From contig CAZKBS010000001.1 in NCBI GenBank assembly GCA_964551435.1, positions 1 to 64,000 on the forward strand: 64,000 bases of DNA, read 5' to 3'. The position numbers and the translations under genes were made by a program. The notes under the pieces are model-generated. The model was not told where the DNA came from and did no database searches. It saw nothing but the letters and a program-made list of their open reading frames with translations. The stretch comes from UBA2020 sp964551435 (GTDB lineage Bacteria > Pseudomonadota > Alphaproteobacteria > Micavibrionales > UBA2020). Positions 7,900 to 17,022 of the stretch are shown here, piece by piece. The first letter of the stretch is position 1, and every line of letters begins with the position of its first letter.

Positions 7900-9299
7900 G
7901 CACGAGCGGACTTTTCGACAGCGACGACCCGTTCGGCCTGCCGCCCGCACCGGACGATGCCGCGCCGCTCAAGAACGCGCCGCCGGAATATAGCGTCAGC
8001 GAAATCAGCCACAAACTGAAACGCATGGTGGAGGATGAATTTTCATTCGTGCGCGTGCGCGGTGAAATATCCAAAGTCACCATCGCCAAATCCGGCCACC
8101 TGTATACGGCGCTGAAAGACGACAGCTCGGTGCTGGATGCGGTGTGCTGGAAGGCAACCGTCGCACGTCTCGGCATCCGCCCCGAAGAGGGGATGGAAGT
8201 TGTGGTCACGGGGCGCCTCACCACCTACCCCGGACGTTCGAACTATCAGATTATCATCGAAACGATGGAGCTGGCGGGGCAAGGCGCACTTTTGAAAATG
8301 CTGGAGGAGCGCAAAAAGAAACTCGCCGCCGAAGGCCTGTTCGACCCTGCGCGCAAACAGCTTATTCCGTTTTTGCCCGAAGTCATCGGCGTTGTCACAT
8401 CACCGACGGGCGCGGTCATTCGCGATATCATGCACCGGTTGAGCGAACGTTTCCCGCGCCGCGTGCTGCTGTGGCCGGTCATGGTGCAGGGCGCGGGCGC
8501 GGCGCAGCAGGTTGCCGCGGCCATTCGCGGGTTTAATGCGATTTCACCGGATTCCCCCCTGCGCCCAGATGTGCTGATTGTCGCGCGCGGCGGCGGTTCG
8601 TTCGAAGACCTGATGCCGTTCAACGACGAAGCCGTGGTGCGCGCCGCGGCGGAGAGCGATATTCCGCTGATTTCCGCCGTCGGCCATGAAACCGACACCA
8701 CCCTTATCGACTTCGCCGCCGATTTGCGCGCCCCCACACCGACCGCCGCCGCGGAAAAAGCCGTGCCCGTGCGCGCGGAGCTGCTGGCCGCTGTGCTGGA
8801 TGATGAAAAACGCCTGCACCTGACGATGCAGCGGCGGTTGCAACATTACCGCACGCACCTGACGGGACTGGGACGCGGACTGGGCGATCCGAAACGGTTG
8901 CTGGAAAACACCATGCAACGCCTCGATTATCTGGGCGGAAAACTGGATAGCGGCCTTTCGGCCTGGCTGCAAAAACGCCGCGCGGTGCTGGGCGAGCTTG
9001 GCGCGCGCGTATCCGACAGGCCGCTGCGCCAGCGCATCGATGCCGGCGCGCGACTTTTGGCGCAGCAAGGCGAGCGGCTGAAAAACAGCGAGCGGAAAAT
9101 CATGGAGGAGCGTCAGCGGAAATTACAAAACCTCGACGCCCTTTTGCAAAGCCTGTCGTTCGAGCGGGTGCTGGAGCGCGGCTATAGCGTGACTTTTGAC
9201 GCCAAAGGCAACATCGTTTCCTCCGCCAAAGACATCCAAAGCGGGGACGAACTACGCCTGCGCCTGCGCGATGGCGAAGCCGCGGTCAAAGCGAAATAA
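7896..9299 (+). CDS. xseA: Exodeoxyribonuclease VII large subunit
   Basis: Large catalytic subunit of exonuclease VII (467 residues), which digests single-stranded DNA from both ends. An N-terminal OB-fold (YSVSEISHKLKRMV... SGHLYTALKD) is followed by the nuclease domain with VARGGGSFEDLMPFNDE and ISAVGHETDTTLID. A long helical region follows, and then a short C-terminal domain (RGYSVTFD). Length is normal for the family. The small subunit gene xseB is not next to it in this window. It forms an operon with tadA. Confidence 0.95.
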   Translation: MSTSGLFDSDDPFGLPPAPDDAAPLKNAPPEYSVSEISHKLKRMVEDEFSFVRVRGEISKVTIAKSGHLYTALKDDSSVLDAVCWKATVARLGIRPEEGMEVVVTGRLTTYPGRSNYQIIIETMELAGQGALLKMLEERKKKLAAEGLFDPARKQLIPFLPEVIGVVTSPTGAVIRDIMHRLSERFPRRVLLWPVMVQGAGAAQQVAAAIRGFNAISPDSPLRPDVLIVARGGGSFEDLMPFNDEAVVRAAAESDIPLISAVGHETDTTLIDFAADLRAPTPTAAAEKAVPVRAELLAAVLDDEKRLHLTMQRRLQHYRTHLTGLGRGLGDPKRLLENTMQRLDYLGGKLDSGLSAWLQKRRAVLGELGARVSDRPLRQRIDAGARLLAQQGERLKNSERKIMEERQRKLQNLDALLQSLSFERVLERGYSVTFDAKGNIVSSAKDIQSGDELRLRLRDGEAAVKAK

Positions 9300-9305
9300 A
9301 CAGGA

Positions 9306-9962
9306 TTATTTTTCATCCGCCGGCGCGGATGCGCCAGCCTCGGGCGCCTGCGCTGCCGCGGGCATTTCTTCAGGTTTGATGAACAGCTTTTCGTACAGCG
9401 CCTGCAGCGCGACCATGCAACCAAGCGCCAGCGCATAAAAGCGCAGTACCATATACGGCTCGATGGCGTAGTGCATGGCCAGCGGGAACAGCACCACCGC
9501 CACCGCCGTCGCCATGTAGACAAGCCCGGTGAAAAAAACGCTGTCGCGGTCGCGCGTGGCGAAAAAGCCCCACGGCGTTAGTGCCGCCGATATCGCCCAG
9601 GCAATACCGGGGTAAAGAATTTCCGCGTCTTCTTTGATGTACGGCAGCACCACCGAAAAAGACCACGTGGTATAGGCCGCCAGCAGCAGCACGAACCACG
9701 CGAAACTGAGCACCGTAAATGCACGTGCGGCGAGTGGATATTTCTTTTCCGTCGCCATCATCGCGCCCGCAAAAAAACCGGCCGGAATCATCAGCAGCGG
9801 GAACAGTACGGCAGAGAAAACAAACGCCATAGCGGTCGGCCACAGGGCATACCAATGACCCGCACCGACCATCCAGAAACCGCTGCACAGCATCACGGCG
9901 ACACCGGCGGCGATAAAGGGATTGAGGCTTTTTTTAACCAGCTGCTTGATACGTCCCGACAT
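9306..9962 (-). CDS. Unknown multi-pass membrane protein
   Basis: Protein of 218 residues with about six or seven hydrophobic helices (for example IAAGVAVMLCSGFWMVGAG, WAISAALTPWGFF and LVYMATAVAVVLFPLAM) and a short Ala/Pro/Glu-rich cytoplasmic tail. I do not recognise a family. It ends six bases after the xseA stop on the opposite strand, and its start lies 22 bases beyond the ssb stop, so it is likely cotranscribed downstream of ssb. No catalytic motif is visible. Confidence 0.7.
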   Translation of the reverse strand: MSGRIKQLVKKSLNPFIAAGVAVMLCSGFWMVGAGHWYALWPTAMAFVFSAVLFPLLMIPAGFFAGAMMATEKKYPLAARAFTVLSFAWFVLLLAAYTTWSFSVVLPYIKEDAEILYPGIAWAISAALTPWGFFATRDRDSVFFTGLVYMATAVAVVLFPLAMHYAIEPYMVLRFYALALGCMVALQALYEKLFIKPEEMPAAAQAPEAGASAPADEK

Positions 9963-9984
9963 GCGGCATTATCCCGCGACAGAT

Positions 9985-10455
9985 TTAGAACGGGATTTCG
10001 TCATCCATGTCGTTTTTGGAAGAAGACGCGAAGGAGCCGCCGCCCGAAGAGGGCGCGCCGCCGCCGAAATCATCGCCGCCGCCCATAGAGTCGGAACCGC
10101 CGCCGCTGCGGCCGTCGAGCATCGTCAGCTCGCCGCGGTAGGGGCGCAGCACGACTTCGGTCGTATAAACTTCGCGGCCATCTTTTTCGTACTTGCGGGT
10201 TTCCAGCTGGCCTTCGATATAAACCTTGGAGCCTTTTTTAAGAAAGCGTTCGACCACGCCGACCAGCGCGTCGTTGGTCACGGAAATGCGGTGCCATTCG
10301 GTGCGCTCTTTGCGCTCGCCGCTCGCCTTGTCTTTCCAGCTTTCGGAGGTAGCGATAGAGAAGTTGGCCACGCGGCCGCCGTTCGGGAAAGAGCGGATTT
10401 CAGGGTCACGACCCAGATTACCGACGAGAATGACCTTGTTAACGCTACCTGCCAC
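9985..10455 (-). CDS. ssb: Single-stranded DNA-binding protein
   Basis: SSB of 156 residues that coats single-stranded DNA in replication, repair and recombination. The OB-fold opens with SVNKVILVGNLGRDPE and includes WKDKASGERKERTEWHRI and EGQLETRKYEKDG. A Gly/Ser-rich linker leads to the acidic tip DMDDEIPF, which docks partner proteins. The start is GTG at 10455, because AAGG lies 7 bases upstream and the next residues match the usual SSB N-terminus. An earlier in-frame ATG at 10497 would add an atypical leader. In many alphaproteobacteria ssb is next to uvrA; here four genes lie between them, and no SOS box was found at ssb. Confidence 0.95.
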   Translation of the reverse strand: MAGSVNKVILVGNLGRDPEIRSFPNGGRVANFSIATSESWKDKASGERKERTEWHRISVTNDALVGVVERFLKKGSKVYIEGQLETRKYEKDGREVYTTEVVLRPYRGELTMLDGRSGGGSDSMGGGDDFGGGAPSSGGGSFASSSKNDMDDEIPF

Positions 10456-10700
10456 GACTGCACCTTTCGAATAATTCTGAAACCTTGCCTTTGACAATTA
10501 CCCTAGGAAAAAGCCGGCGGCTGGATTAAGATAAATCCACACCGCGAGAATCTGCCCGAATGCGCAAAAGCCTTGATAGGCTTATGTTTATCATGTGCAT
10601 GGGAGCGAAACAAGCGGCTTCAAAACCGCCCGAAAGGCACAATATTTACAGGCTGATACGGCACCCGCCGCACAGCCGGCAGACGGAAGGAGATACGGAT

Positions 10701-11297
10701 ATGCGCGCATGGCAAAGAATGCTCAGCGGCCGCCGCCTTGACCTGATTAATCCTTCCGCCATGGATATCGAGATTGAAGATATCGCCCATGGACTTTCCA
10801 GAGTCGCCCGCTGGAACGGCCAGACGACCGGCGACCACGCCTTTTCCGTGGCGCAACATTCGGTGATTGTCGAGAAAATCTGCCGCACGCTGGAACCTGA
10901 CGCCGACCGTGTCTGGCTCATGGCTGCCCTTTTGCACGATGCGTCCGAATATGTCGTCGGCGATATGATTTCGCCGTTTAAAAACGCACTCGGCGTCGAT
11001 TACCGCGCGTTTGAAGACAAGCTGATGCAGGCCATCCACATCCGTTTCGGCCTGCCCGCCGTCATCCCCCCGCAGCTGAAAAAATTCGTGAAACGCGCGG
11101 ATAAAATTTCCGCCTATCTTGAAGCGACACAAATCGCAGGCTTCAGCGATCTTGAAAGCCGTAAATTCTTCGGCCCACCGCCGCTGACCCTTCAGGACTG
11201 GAAAATCGAACCCCTCTCCGCCAACGAAGCCAAAGCGCAGTACATCGCCCGCTTCAGCGAACTTCTGGCCGAGATGCAGGAACAAAACGCGGCGTGA
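10701..11297 (+). CDS. HD-domain hydrolase (YfbR-like nucleotidase type)
   Basis: Protein of 198 residues with an HD metal site: His46 (GDHAFSVAQHS), HD at 79-80 (ALLHDASEYVVGDM), and Asp134 (KRADKISAYLEA). The spacing and the EYVVGDMISPFK stretch match YfbR-type 5'-deoxynucleotidases and related HD proteins, so removal of phosphate from a nucleotide is a fair guess, not a proven role. The start is ATG 10701, with GGAAGGAGA 9-14 bases upstream; a 47-residue in-frame extension before it has no signal of coding. It is followed four bases later by a small exported protein gene. Confidence 0.75.
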   Translation: MRAWQRMLSGRRLDLINPSAMDIEIEDIAHGLSRVARWNGQTTGDHAFSVAQHSVIVEKICRTLEPDADRVWLMAALLHDASEYVVGDMISPFKNALGVDYRAFEDKLMQAIHIRFGLPAVIPPQLKKFVKRADKISAYLEATQIAGFSDLESRKFFGPPPLTLQDWKIEPLSANEAKAQYIARFSELLAEMQEQNAA

Positions 11298-11301
11298 TCC
11301 G

Positions 11302-11877
11302 ATGCGCGCTGTAAAAGCTTTTATTCTGGCAGCCTGCCTATTGCTGACCGCGCCCGCTTTGGCTGAATACACCTATTCGGACGGGGAGCCGTATAACGGC
11401 ACGCTGTTTTTTTCCAGCGCGCGTTTTTCCAAACCTGTTGTTTTCAACAACCTGCCCCGTTTCGAAAACTACCCCGCCGCCGCAGAAACAGAAACCGCCA
11501 AAGACATCGACTGGAAAAGCCACCCGCGCGCCTGGGAATATCGCACACGCTTGCGGAACGGCCTCTATGCACCAGTAAACTTTGGCGGCGCTTATTCTGT
11601 TGTCATGCATGGCTGCGGCAGCGGTTGCCAGTCCGCGTGGGTCATTGAACGTCAAAACGGACGCGTCATCGGACAGTTTTCCACCACCGCAGGCGCGGTT
11701 TTTGACAATAACAGCCGTCTCATCATTGCGAACCTGCCGGACCGCCGTGCGGATTTAAGTGAGAACTGGGGCCTGCTCGACGAGGTCGTTTTTTACGTCG
11801 CAGACGGTTCCGAACTGAAAATAATAAAACACATCCGCATCCAAGATATGCTCAGCGGCAAAGAAAACGGCGATTAA
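11302..11877 (+). CDS. Exported protein of unknown function
   Basis: Protein of 191 residues with a Sec signal peptide (AFILAACLLLTAPALA, cut after ALA). The mature part holds APVNFGGAYSVVMHGCGSGCQSAWVIE followed by NGRVI. I know this pattern from a widespread family of small periplasmic proteins with a GCGxGC core and no known role. The two Cys of GCGSGC could form a disulfide. It starts four bases after the HD-protein gene, likely in the same transcript, and its stop overlaps the end of the convergent gene at 11874. Confidence 0.7.
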   Translation: MRAVKAFILAACLLLTAPALAEYTYSDGEPYNGTLFFSSARFSKPVVFNNLPRFENYPAAAETETAKDIDWKSHPRAWEYRTRLRNGLYAPVNFGGAYSVVMHGCGSGCQSAWVIERQNGRVIGQFSTTAGAVFDNNSRLIIANLPDRRADLSENWGLLDEVVFYVADGSELKIIKHIRIQDMLSGKENGD

Positions 11878-12269
11878 GCCGCACGCCGCGCCGCACGCTT
11901 CACGGCGGAAAACGGTTTGATGGTGTTTTCATTGGCTGCTTCGTCCTGAAGGCCTTCCTGATGATAGGCTTCCATATGCATGCAGCCTTCGTATTTGCCG
12001 GTAAAAAACGCGGCGACCATTTTGCGCGTACGGCTTTCGGCACCTTTGGTATCAACCTCGGGGTCGCGCAGCGTGGCAAAGGTAATCATATCGTCACGGG
12101 TATACAGCACATCGTGTTCGATTTTGTGGTCACGCAGATAGGCGGCAAAAGCAGCCACAATCCCCTTGGGCGCATCCGCCGTAAAGGCGATTGTAGCGAC
12201 CAGCGCGTCGCGGGCATATTCCTTGCCGAGGGCGACGGCGCGGTTGAAATCGTTTTGTTCTTTTTTCAT
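11874..12269 (-). CDS. Small cytoplasmic protein of unknown function
   Basis: Protein of 131 residues with no signal peptide or membrane helix, and no family that I recognise. Seen: an N-terminal helix (KEQNDFNRAVALGKEYARDA), then AAFAAYLRDHKIEHDVLYTRDDMI, and a basic Ala/Arg-rich C-terminus (AVKRAARRAA). ATG 12269 was chosen because AAGGACAGGG precedes it; an in-frame start at 12335 would add an unlikely Arg-rich leader. Its last codons overlap those of the convergent exported-protein gene. Confidence 0.6.
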   Translation of the reverse strand: MKKEQNDFNRAVALGKEYARDALVATIAFTADAPKGIVAAFAAYLRDHKIEHDVLYTRDDMITFATLRDPEVDTKGAESRTRKMVAAFFTGKYEGCMHMEAYHQEGLQDEAANENTIKPFSAVKRAARRAA

Positions 12270-12478
12270 GTCCCTGTCCTTGGGTTGCACCCGCATCTTT
12301 GCGGGGTTTGTGCTTGGCCTCCGCCGCACCGTCAATGCGGCACAGCGGGAGCATGAAAAACGTCAGCCTGTGATAAGGCTCAAGACTACTATGTGAAATG
12401 CAGAAGGTTGGGGCACTTAAGCACCCCCTTTGCTTTTTTTGGCGGCGGCCCATTTTATCATAGTATTTTGGCGAATAT

Positions 12479-12493
12479 GTTCTATATTTGTTC
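12479..12493 (+). promoter_or_regulatory. LexA (SOS) box of uvrA
   Basis: GTTC-TATATTT-GTTC: two direct GTTC half-sites separated by exactly seven bases, the known LexA target of alphaproteobacteria. It lies 30 bases before the uvrA start. A -10-like TATATT lies inside it, which would let LexA block RNA polymerase. Confidence 0.85.
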
Positions 12494-12522
12494 CAAATAA
12501 ATGTCTTAAAACGGCGGGCACC

Positions 12523-15456
12523 ATGACCAAGACGGGTAAAACAGGCAAAAGCGGCGGCGAGAAACTCAGCGACGCCCTCCACGGCAAATACAACGATTCC
12601 ATCCGCGTGCGTGGCGCGCGCGAACATAACCTCAAAAACGTGGACATCAATATTCCGCGCGACCAGCTGGTGGTCATCACGGGACTGTCGGGGTCGGGCA
12701 AATCATCCCTCGCCTTCGATACGATTTATGCGGAAGGCCAGCGCCGCTATGTCGAAAGCCTGTCCGCCTATGCCCGCCAGTTTCTGGAGCTGATGCAAAA
12801 ACCCGACGTCGACAGCATCGAAGGCCTGTCGCCCGCGATTTCGATTGAACAAAAAACCACATCAAAAAACCCGCGCTCCACCGTCGGCACCGTCACGGAA
12901 ATTCACGACTACATGCGTCTTTTGTGGGCACGCGTGGGCGTGCCCTATTCCCCCGCGACGGGCAAGCCCATCACCAGCCAGACCGTATCGCAAATGGCCG
13001 ACCAGATACTGGCGATGCCGGAGGGCACGAAGCTTTACCTCCTCGCCCCCATCGTGCGCGGACGCAAGGGCGAATACCGCAAGGAAATGCAGGAGCTGAA
13101 AAAGAAAGGCTTCCAGCGCATCAAAATCGACGGCATTTTCTACGAACTGGACGATGTGCCGACGCTGGACAAGCAGCTGAAACACGACCTTGCCGTTGTG
13201 GTCGACCGTATCGTGGTTAAAAAGGACATCGGCAACCGTCTGGCCGATTCCATTGAAACGGCGCTGAAACTCGCCGACGGACTGCTGATTGCCGAAGACG
13301 CCACCACGCAGGAAGAGCATATTTTTTCGGCCAAATTTGCCTGCCCCGTTTCGGGCTTTACGATCGAGGAAATCGAACCGCGGCTGTTTTCCTTTAACAA
13401 CCCCTTTGGCGCGTGCCCGTCCTGCGACGGCATTGGCAGCAAAATGCATTTCGACCCCGACATGGTCGTGCCCGATCCGACGCTGACACTGGCCGAAGGC
13501 GCCGTCGCCCCCTGGGCGAATTCGTCGTCGGGGTATTACGAGCAAACGCTGGAAAGCCTCGCCGCCCACTTCAAAGTCGCCATGAATACGCGCTGGGACA
13601 AGCTGCCGCAAAAGCTGCGCGATGTCATTCTGCATGGCGGCGGCAAGGAAAAATTCGCTTTCAAATACTGGGACGGCAACAAGCATTTTACCAGCACCAA
13701 CACTTTCGAAGGCGTCATTCCCAATATGCACCGCCGGTATCTGGAAACGGAAAGCTTTCACATCCGCGAAGACCTTGACCAGTACAAGACCGAACAAATC
13801 TGCACCGCCTGCAACGGTTTCCGCCTGAAGCCCGAAGCGCTCGCCGTCAAAATCGCCGGCCAGCACATCGGCGAAGCATCGGCGCTGTCGATTGAAAAAG
13901 CGCAAAGCTGGTTCGCGGGACTTGATAAAACGCTTGGCAAAAAAGACATGGAAATCGCCGCGCGTATTCTCAAGGAAATCAACGAGCGTTTAAGCTTCCT
14001 GATGAACGTCGGCCTTGATTATCTGTCGCTCAACCGGATGTCCGGCACACTGTCGGGCGGGGAAAGCCAGCGCATCCGTCTGGCTTCGCAAATCGGCTCG
14101 GGCCTCACGGGGGTTCTTTATGTACTGGACGAGCCGTCCATCGGCCTGCACCAGCGCGATAACAACCGCCTGCTCGATACACTGAAACGTCTACGCGATC
14201 TTGGCAATACGGTTCTGGTCGTGGAGCATGACGAAGACGCCATCCGCACCGCCGACTACCTGATTGATATGGGCCCCGGCGCAGGACTGCATGGTGGCAC
14301 GGTCGTTGCCGAAGGCACGCCCGATGCCGTGATGAAAAACAAACAAAGCCTGACCGCGCAGTATCTGTCGGGCGCCAAAACCATCGCCGTACCTGCCCTG
14401 CGCCGCAGCGGCAAAACGGTGGAGGGTAAAAAAGGCACGCAAACCCAGTATATCGAGGTTATCGGCGCGCGCGAAAACAACCTGAAAAACGTGGATGCCA
14501 AAATTCCTGTCGGCACCTTTACCTGCGTGACAGGCGTTTCGGGTTCGGGCAAATCGTCGCTGGTGATTGATACGCTCTATGCGGGCGCGGCGCGGCGCCT
14601 GATGAAGGCGCGCACGCAGCCGGGCGCGCATGACGATATCCGCGGGCTTGAATATATCGACAAAATCATCGACATCGACCAATCGCCCATCGGCCGCACA
14701 CCGCGCTCAAACCCCGCCACCTATACGGGTGCCTTCACCCCCATCCGTGATTGGTTCGCCGGATTGCCCGAGGCCAAGGCGCGCGGCTACGGCCCCGGAC
14801 GTTTTTCATTCAACGTCAAGGGCGGGCGCTGCGAAGCCTGCGAAGGCGATGGGGTCATTAAAATCGAAATGCACTTCCTGCCCGATGTGCATGTCACCTG
14901 CGATGCCTGCAAGGGCGCGCGCTATAACCGCGAAACGCTGGAAATCAAATACAAAGACAAATCCATCGCCGAAGTGCTGGACATGACCGTCGAGGAAGGG
15001 GCGGAGTTTTTCAAAGCCGTTCCCTCCATCCGCGATAAAATGGAAACGCTGAAGGAAGTCGGCCTTGGCTATATCCATATCGGCCAGCGCGCCACGACCC
15101 TGTCGGGCGGGGAAGCGCAGCGCGTGAAACTCGCCAAGGAACTCGCCAAGCGCTCTACCGGCCGCACGCTCTACATCCTTGACGAGCCGACCACCGGCCT
15201 GCATTTCGAAGACGTGCGCAAATTGCTGGAAGTTCTGCACCGCCTTGTCGATCAGGGCAATACCGTTGTGGTTATCGAACATAACCTCGAGGTAATCAAA
15301 ACTGCCGACTGGTTGATCGATATCGGACCGGAGGGCGGCACCAAGGGCGGCGAGATCATTATTCAGGACACGCCCGAAAAGGTCGCACGCGAAAAACGCA
15401 GCCATACCGGACATTTCCTGCGCCCGCTTTTGGACAAGAAAACCCGCGCCGCCTGA
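12523..15456 (+). CDS. uvrA: Excinuclease ABC subunit A
   Basis: UvrA (977 residues) finds bulky DNA damage and loads UvrB in nucleotide excision repair. It has two ABC ATPase modules. Walker A motifs are GLSGSGKSSL (near the N-terminus) and GVSGSGKSSL (middle). Signatures are LSGGESQRI and LSGGEAQRV, and Walker B stretches are VLDEPSIGLH and ILDEPTTGLH. Zinc modules with CPVSGF/CPSC and CEAC/CDAC are in place. ATG 12523 (MTKTGKTGKSGGEK) was taken as the start; an in-frame extension upstream runs through the SOS box. Regulation by LexA is expected. A terminator follows at 15477. Confidence 0.98.
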   Translation: MTKTGKTGKSGGEKLSDALHGKYNDSIRVRGAREHNLKNVDINIPRDQLVVITGLSGSGKSSLAFDTIYAEGQRRYVESLSAYARQFLELMQKPDVDSIEGLSPAISIEQKTTSKNPRSTVGTVTEIHDYMRLLWARVGVPYSPATGKPITSQTVSQMADQILAMPEGTKLYLLAPIVRGRKGEYRKEMQELKKKGFQRIKIDGIFYELDDVPTLDKQLKHDLAVVVDRIVVKKDIGNRLADSIETALKLADGLLIAEDATTQEEHIFSAKFACPVSGFTIEEIEPRLFSFNNPFGACPSCDGIGSKMHFDPDMVVPDPTLTLAEGAVAPWANSSSGYYEQTLESLAAHFKVAMNTRWDKLPQKLRDVILHGGGKEKFAFKYWDGNKHFTSTNTFEGVIPNMHRRYLETESFHIREDLDQYKTEQICTACNGFRLKPEALAVKIAGQHIGEASALSIEKAQSWFAGLDKTLGKKDMEIAARILKEINERLSFLMNVGLDYLSLNRMSGTLSGGESQRIRLASQIGSGLTGVLYVLDEPSIGLHQRDNNRLLDTLKRLRDLGNTVLVVEHDEDAIRTADYLIDMGPGAGLHGGTVVAEGTPDAVMKNKQSLTAQYLSGAKTIAVPALRRSGKTVEGKKGTQTQYIEVIGARENNLKNVDAKIPVGTFTCVTGVSGSGKSSLVIDTLYAGAARRLMKARTQPGAHDDIRGLEYIDKIIDIDQSPIGRTPRSNPATYTGAFTPIRDWFAGLPEAKARGYGPGRFSFNVKGGRCEACEGDGVIKIEMHFLPDVHVTCDACKGARYNRETLEIKYKDKSIAEVLDMTVEEGAEFFKAVPSIRDKMETLKEVGLGYIHIGQRATTLSGGEAQRVKLAKELAKRSTGRTLYILDEPTTGLHFEDVRKLLEVLHRLVDQGNTVVVIEHNLEVIKTADWLIDIGPEGGTKGGEIIIQDTPEKVAREKRSHTGHFLRPLLDKKTRAA

Positions 15457-15476
15457 TATTTTCAGACGCAAATGCA

Positions 15477-15507
15477 AAAGCCGCCGTATTTAAAACGGCG
15501 GCTTTTT
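15477..15507 (+). terminator. Rho-independent terminator after uvrA
   Basis: A 12-bp stem (15477-15488 with 15495-15506, arm AAAAGCCGCCGT) with a 6-base AT loop is followed by T on the plus strand and preceded by A. It is bidirectional: it ends uvrA and can also end the convergent gene at 15524. Confidence 0.85.
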
Positions 15508-15523
15508 GTCGGTCTGCATGTTT

Positions 15524-16225
15524 CTAAAACGATGGCGGCGCTGGCGGGGGCGGTGGTGTGTTATCGGGGTCGCGGCGCCGTGTCCATTCGCGGATATCCA
15601 GTTTTTCGTAGCCGTTCATTTTGGCCAGATTATACAGCTCCATAAACTTTGGGCGCGGCATGTCGAACATCACTTCCTTACCGCCGAAGGGACCCTGCCC
15701 GTAAAGCAGGCTGAATTTTGTATAGGCGCCGTTCTTGCCGTCGGTATGACCCTCGACACTCTTCCAGTCGATATCGCCTTCCTTGACAACGCACATTTTA
15801 AAATTCTGCTGCTGCGGCTGGCGCGCGAAAAAAGCAATCTGCAGCGGCACATCGGCAAAATCCCTCTCGGGGGATGCGGACTGTTGCGCGGCAAAATCCT
15901 GCCGCATCTGCGGGAACAGCACATCAGCCGCCACAGACCCCGTGATGCTGCGCAAATCCAGCACAGGGGTTTCCTGCGCGTCGGTCAGGAAAACCGCCTG
16001 CTCCAGCGCCTCATATGCCATTTTGACGGCGATTTTCGCGCCGGTTTTAAGAACGATGCCCGATACCTCCGGCCCCAGTTCGACCAGATAATCAATCCGC
16101 TCGCGCATAAAACTTGCCGCGACAAAACCGCCGCTCTCTTGCGGCACCTGCGCGCGGATGAGCATATCCGCCGCATCATGGCGGGTAAGCGTCTTTTTGA
16201 ATTTGCCGGACAGGGGTTCTGCCAT
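15524..16225 (-). CDS. Unknown protein, member B of a tandem paralog pair
   Basis: Soluble protein of 233 residues with no signal peptide, and no family that I recognise. The C-terminal half is related to that of the gene upstream (16228-16914). Here it reads GDIDWKSVEG ... PFGGKEVMFDMPRPKFMELYNLAKMNGYEKLDIREW, against GDIKLSDIKEG ... PFGSDEVIIEGKVSEFRRLCREAVARGENFVDMTDY there. The N-terminal half looks different (RADMLIRAQVPQE-type helix, then ELGPEVSGIVLKTGAKIAVK). It ends in a Pro-rich tail. The start ATG lies two bases beyond the partner's stop, so the two are very likely cotranscribed and translationally coupled. Confidence 0.7.
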   Translation of the reverse strand: MAEPLSGKFKKTLTRHDAADMLIRAQVPQESGGFVAASFMRERIDYLVELGPEVSGIVLKTGAKIAVKMAYEALEQAVFLTDAQETPVLDLRSITGSVAADVLFPQMRQDFAAQQSASPERDFADVPLQIAFFARQPQQQNFKMCVVKEGDIDWKSVEGHTDGKNGAYTKFSLLYGQGPFGGKEVMFDMPRPKFMELYNLAKMNGYEKLDIREWTRRRDPDNTPPPPPAPPSF

Positions 16226-16227
16226 GA

Positions 16228-16914
16228 TCAGGGGTTTTTCTGTTCATGACGGCGGCGCGCTTCGGCGGGCGTCATGTCTTTGAACTTTTTCATCGAATAA
16301 TCGGTCATATCCACAAAATTCTCGCCCCGCGCGACGGCTTCGCGGCACAGACGGCGGAATTCGCTGACCTTACCTTCGATAATCACTTCGTCGCTGCCAA
16401 AGGGCGATTTCTGCGGCGCATAGAGAGAGATGTTGATGGTCGGGCCGCCGTGGATACTGCTGCCTTCCTTGATATCGGACAGCTTGATGTCGCCGCCTGC
16501 GAAAGTGAACGGCTCGAAGGTGCTTTTTTGCGATGCACGCACAAACGCCTTGATGGTTACGGCGGCGATGTCGGGTTCGTCCTCGCGCTCTTTGGCGCGG
16601 CGGAATTCTTCACGCAGCTTTTTGACCAGCGCCTCTTTTCCCTCAATCATGGTTTCCGCCGTAAGGTCGATTTTATTGCCGTTCGGCTGATCGAGGCGCT
16701 CCGCCAGCGTTTGCAGCGGCAAGGCGATCAGAACCTCCTGACCGTCCTGATGCTTGATCAGGCTATGGCCGGTGCCGAAGCTGCGCAGGCTTTTGATCTG
16801 GCTGGCGCGAAAAGCCTGCACGTCTTCCTTGGACACGTTTTCCGTTCCCGCGACGCGGACATAAATCCACGGGTCGTCGGAAAGGGAAGTGAGGTTTTTC
16901 TTGAAAGCACTCAT
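16228..16914 (-). CDS. Unknown protein, member A of a tandem paralog pair
   Basis: Soluble protein of 228 residues and first gene of the two-gene unit with 15524-16225. Features seen: DDPWIYVRVAGTENVSKEDVQAF near the N-terminus; a charged helix LREEFRRAKEREDEPD in the middle; and the shared C-terminal block described under its partner. The end is basic (TPAEARRRHEQKNP). ATG 16914 was chosen over an in-frame GTG at 16956; neither has a strong ribosome site, so the start is uncertain. No known domain. Intracellular location is inferred from the lack of a signal. Confidence 0.65.
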   Translation of the reverse strand: MSAFKKNLTSLSDDPWIYVRVAGTENVSKEDVQAFRASQIKSLRSFGTGHSLIKHQDGQEVLIALPLQTLAERLDQPNGNKIDLTAETMIEGKEALVKKLREEFRRAKEREDEPDIAAVTIKAFVRASQKSTFEPFTFAGGDIKLSDIKEGSSIHGGPTINISLYAPQKSPFGSDEVIIEGKVSEFRRLCREAVARGENFVDMTDYSMKKFKDMTPAEARRRHEQKNP

Positions 16915-17022
16915 CGCGCCGCCGCCAAGCTTCGGGTTTAAAAGGAATGAAGCCACAATCTAGCAACCGCGCGCGATTATGTCAACCGTGGATTGGGGCA
17001 TTTTATCTATTGAAATCAATAA

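Noticed and set aside
10456..10560. SOS box upstream of ssb
   Set aside because: No GTTC-N7-GTTC or GAAC-N7-GAAC pattern was found by eye.
12395..12440. Terminator before uvrA
   Set aside because: The GGGGC/GCACCCC arms pair poorly despite the T-run after them.
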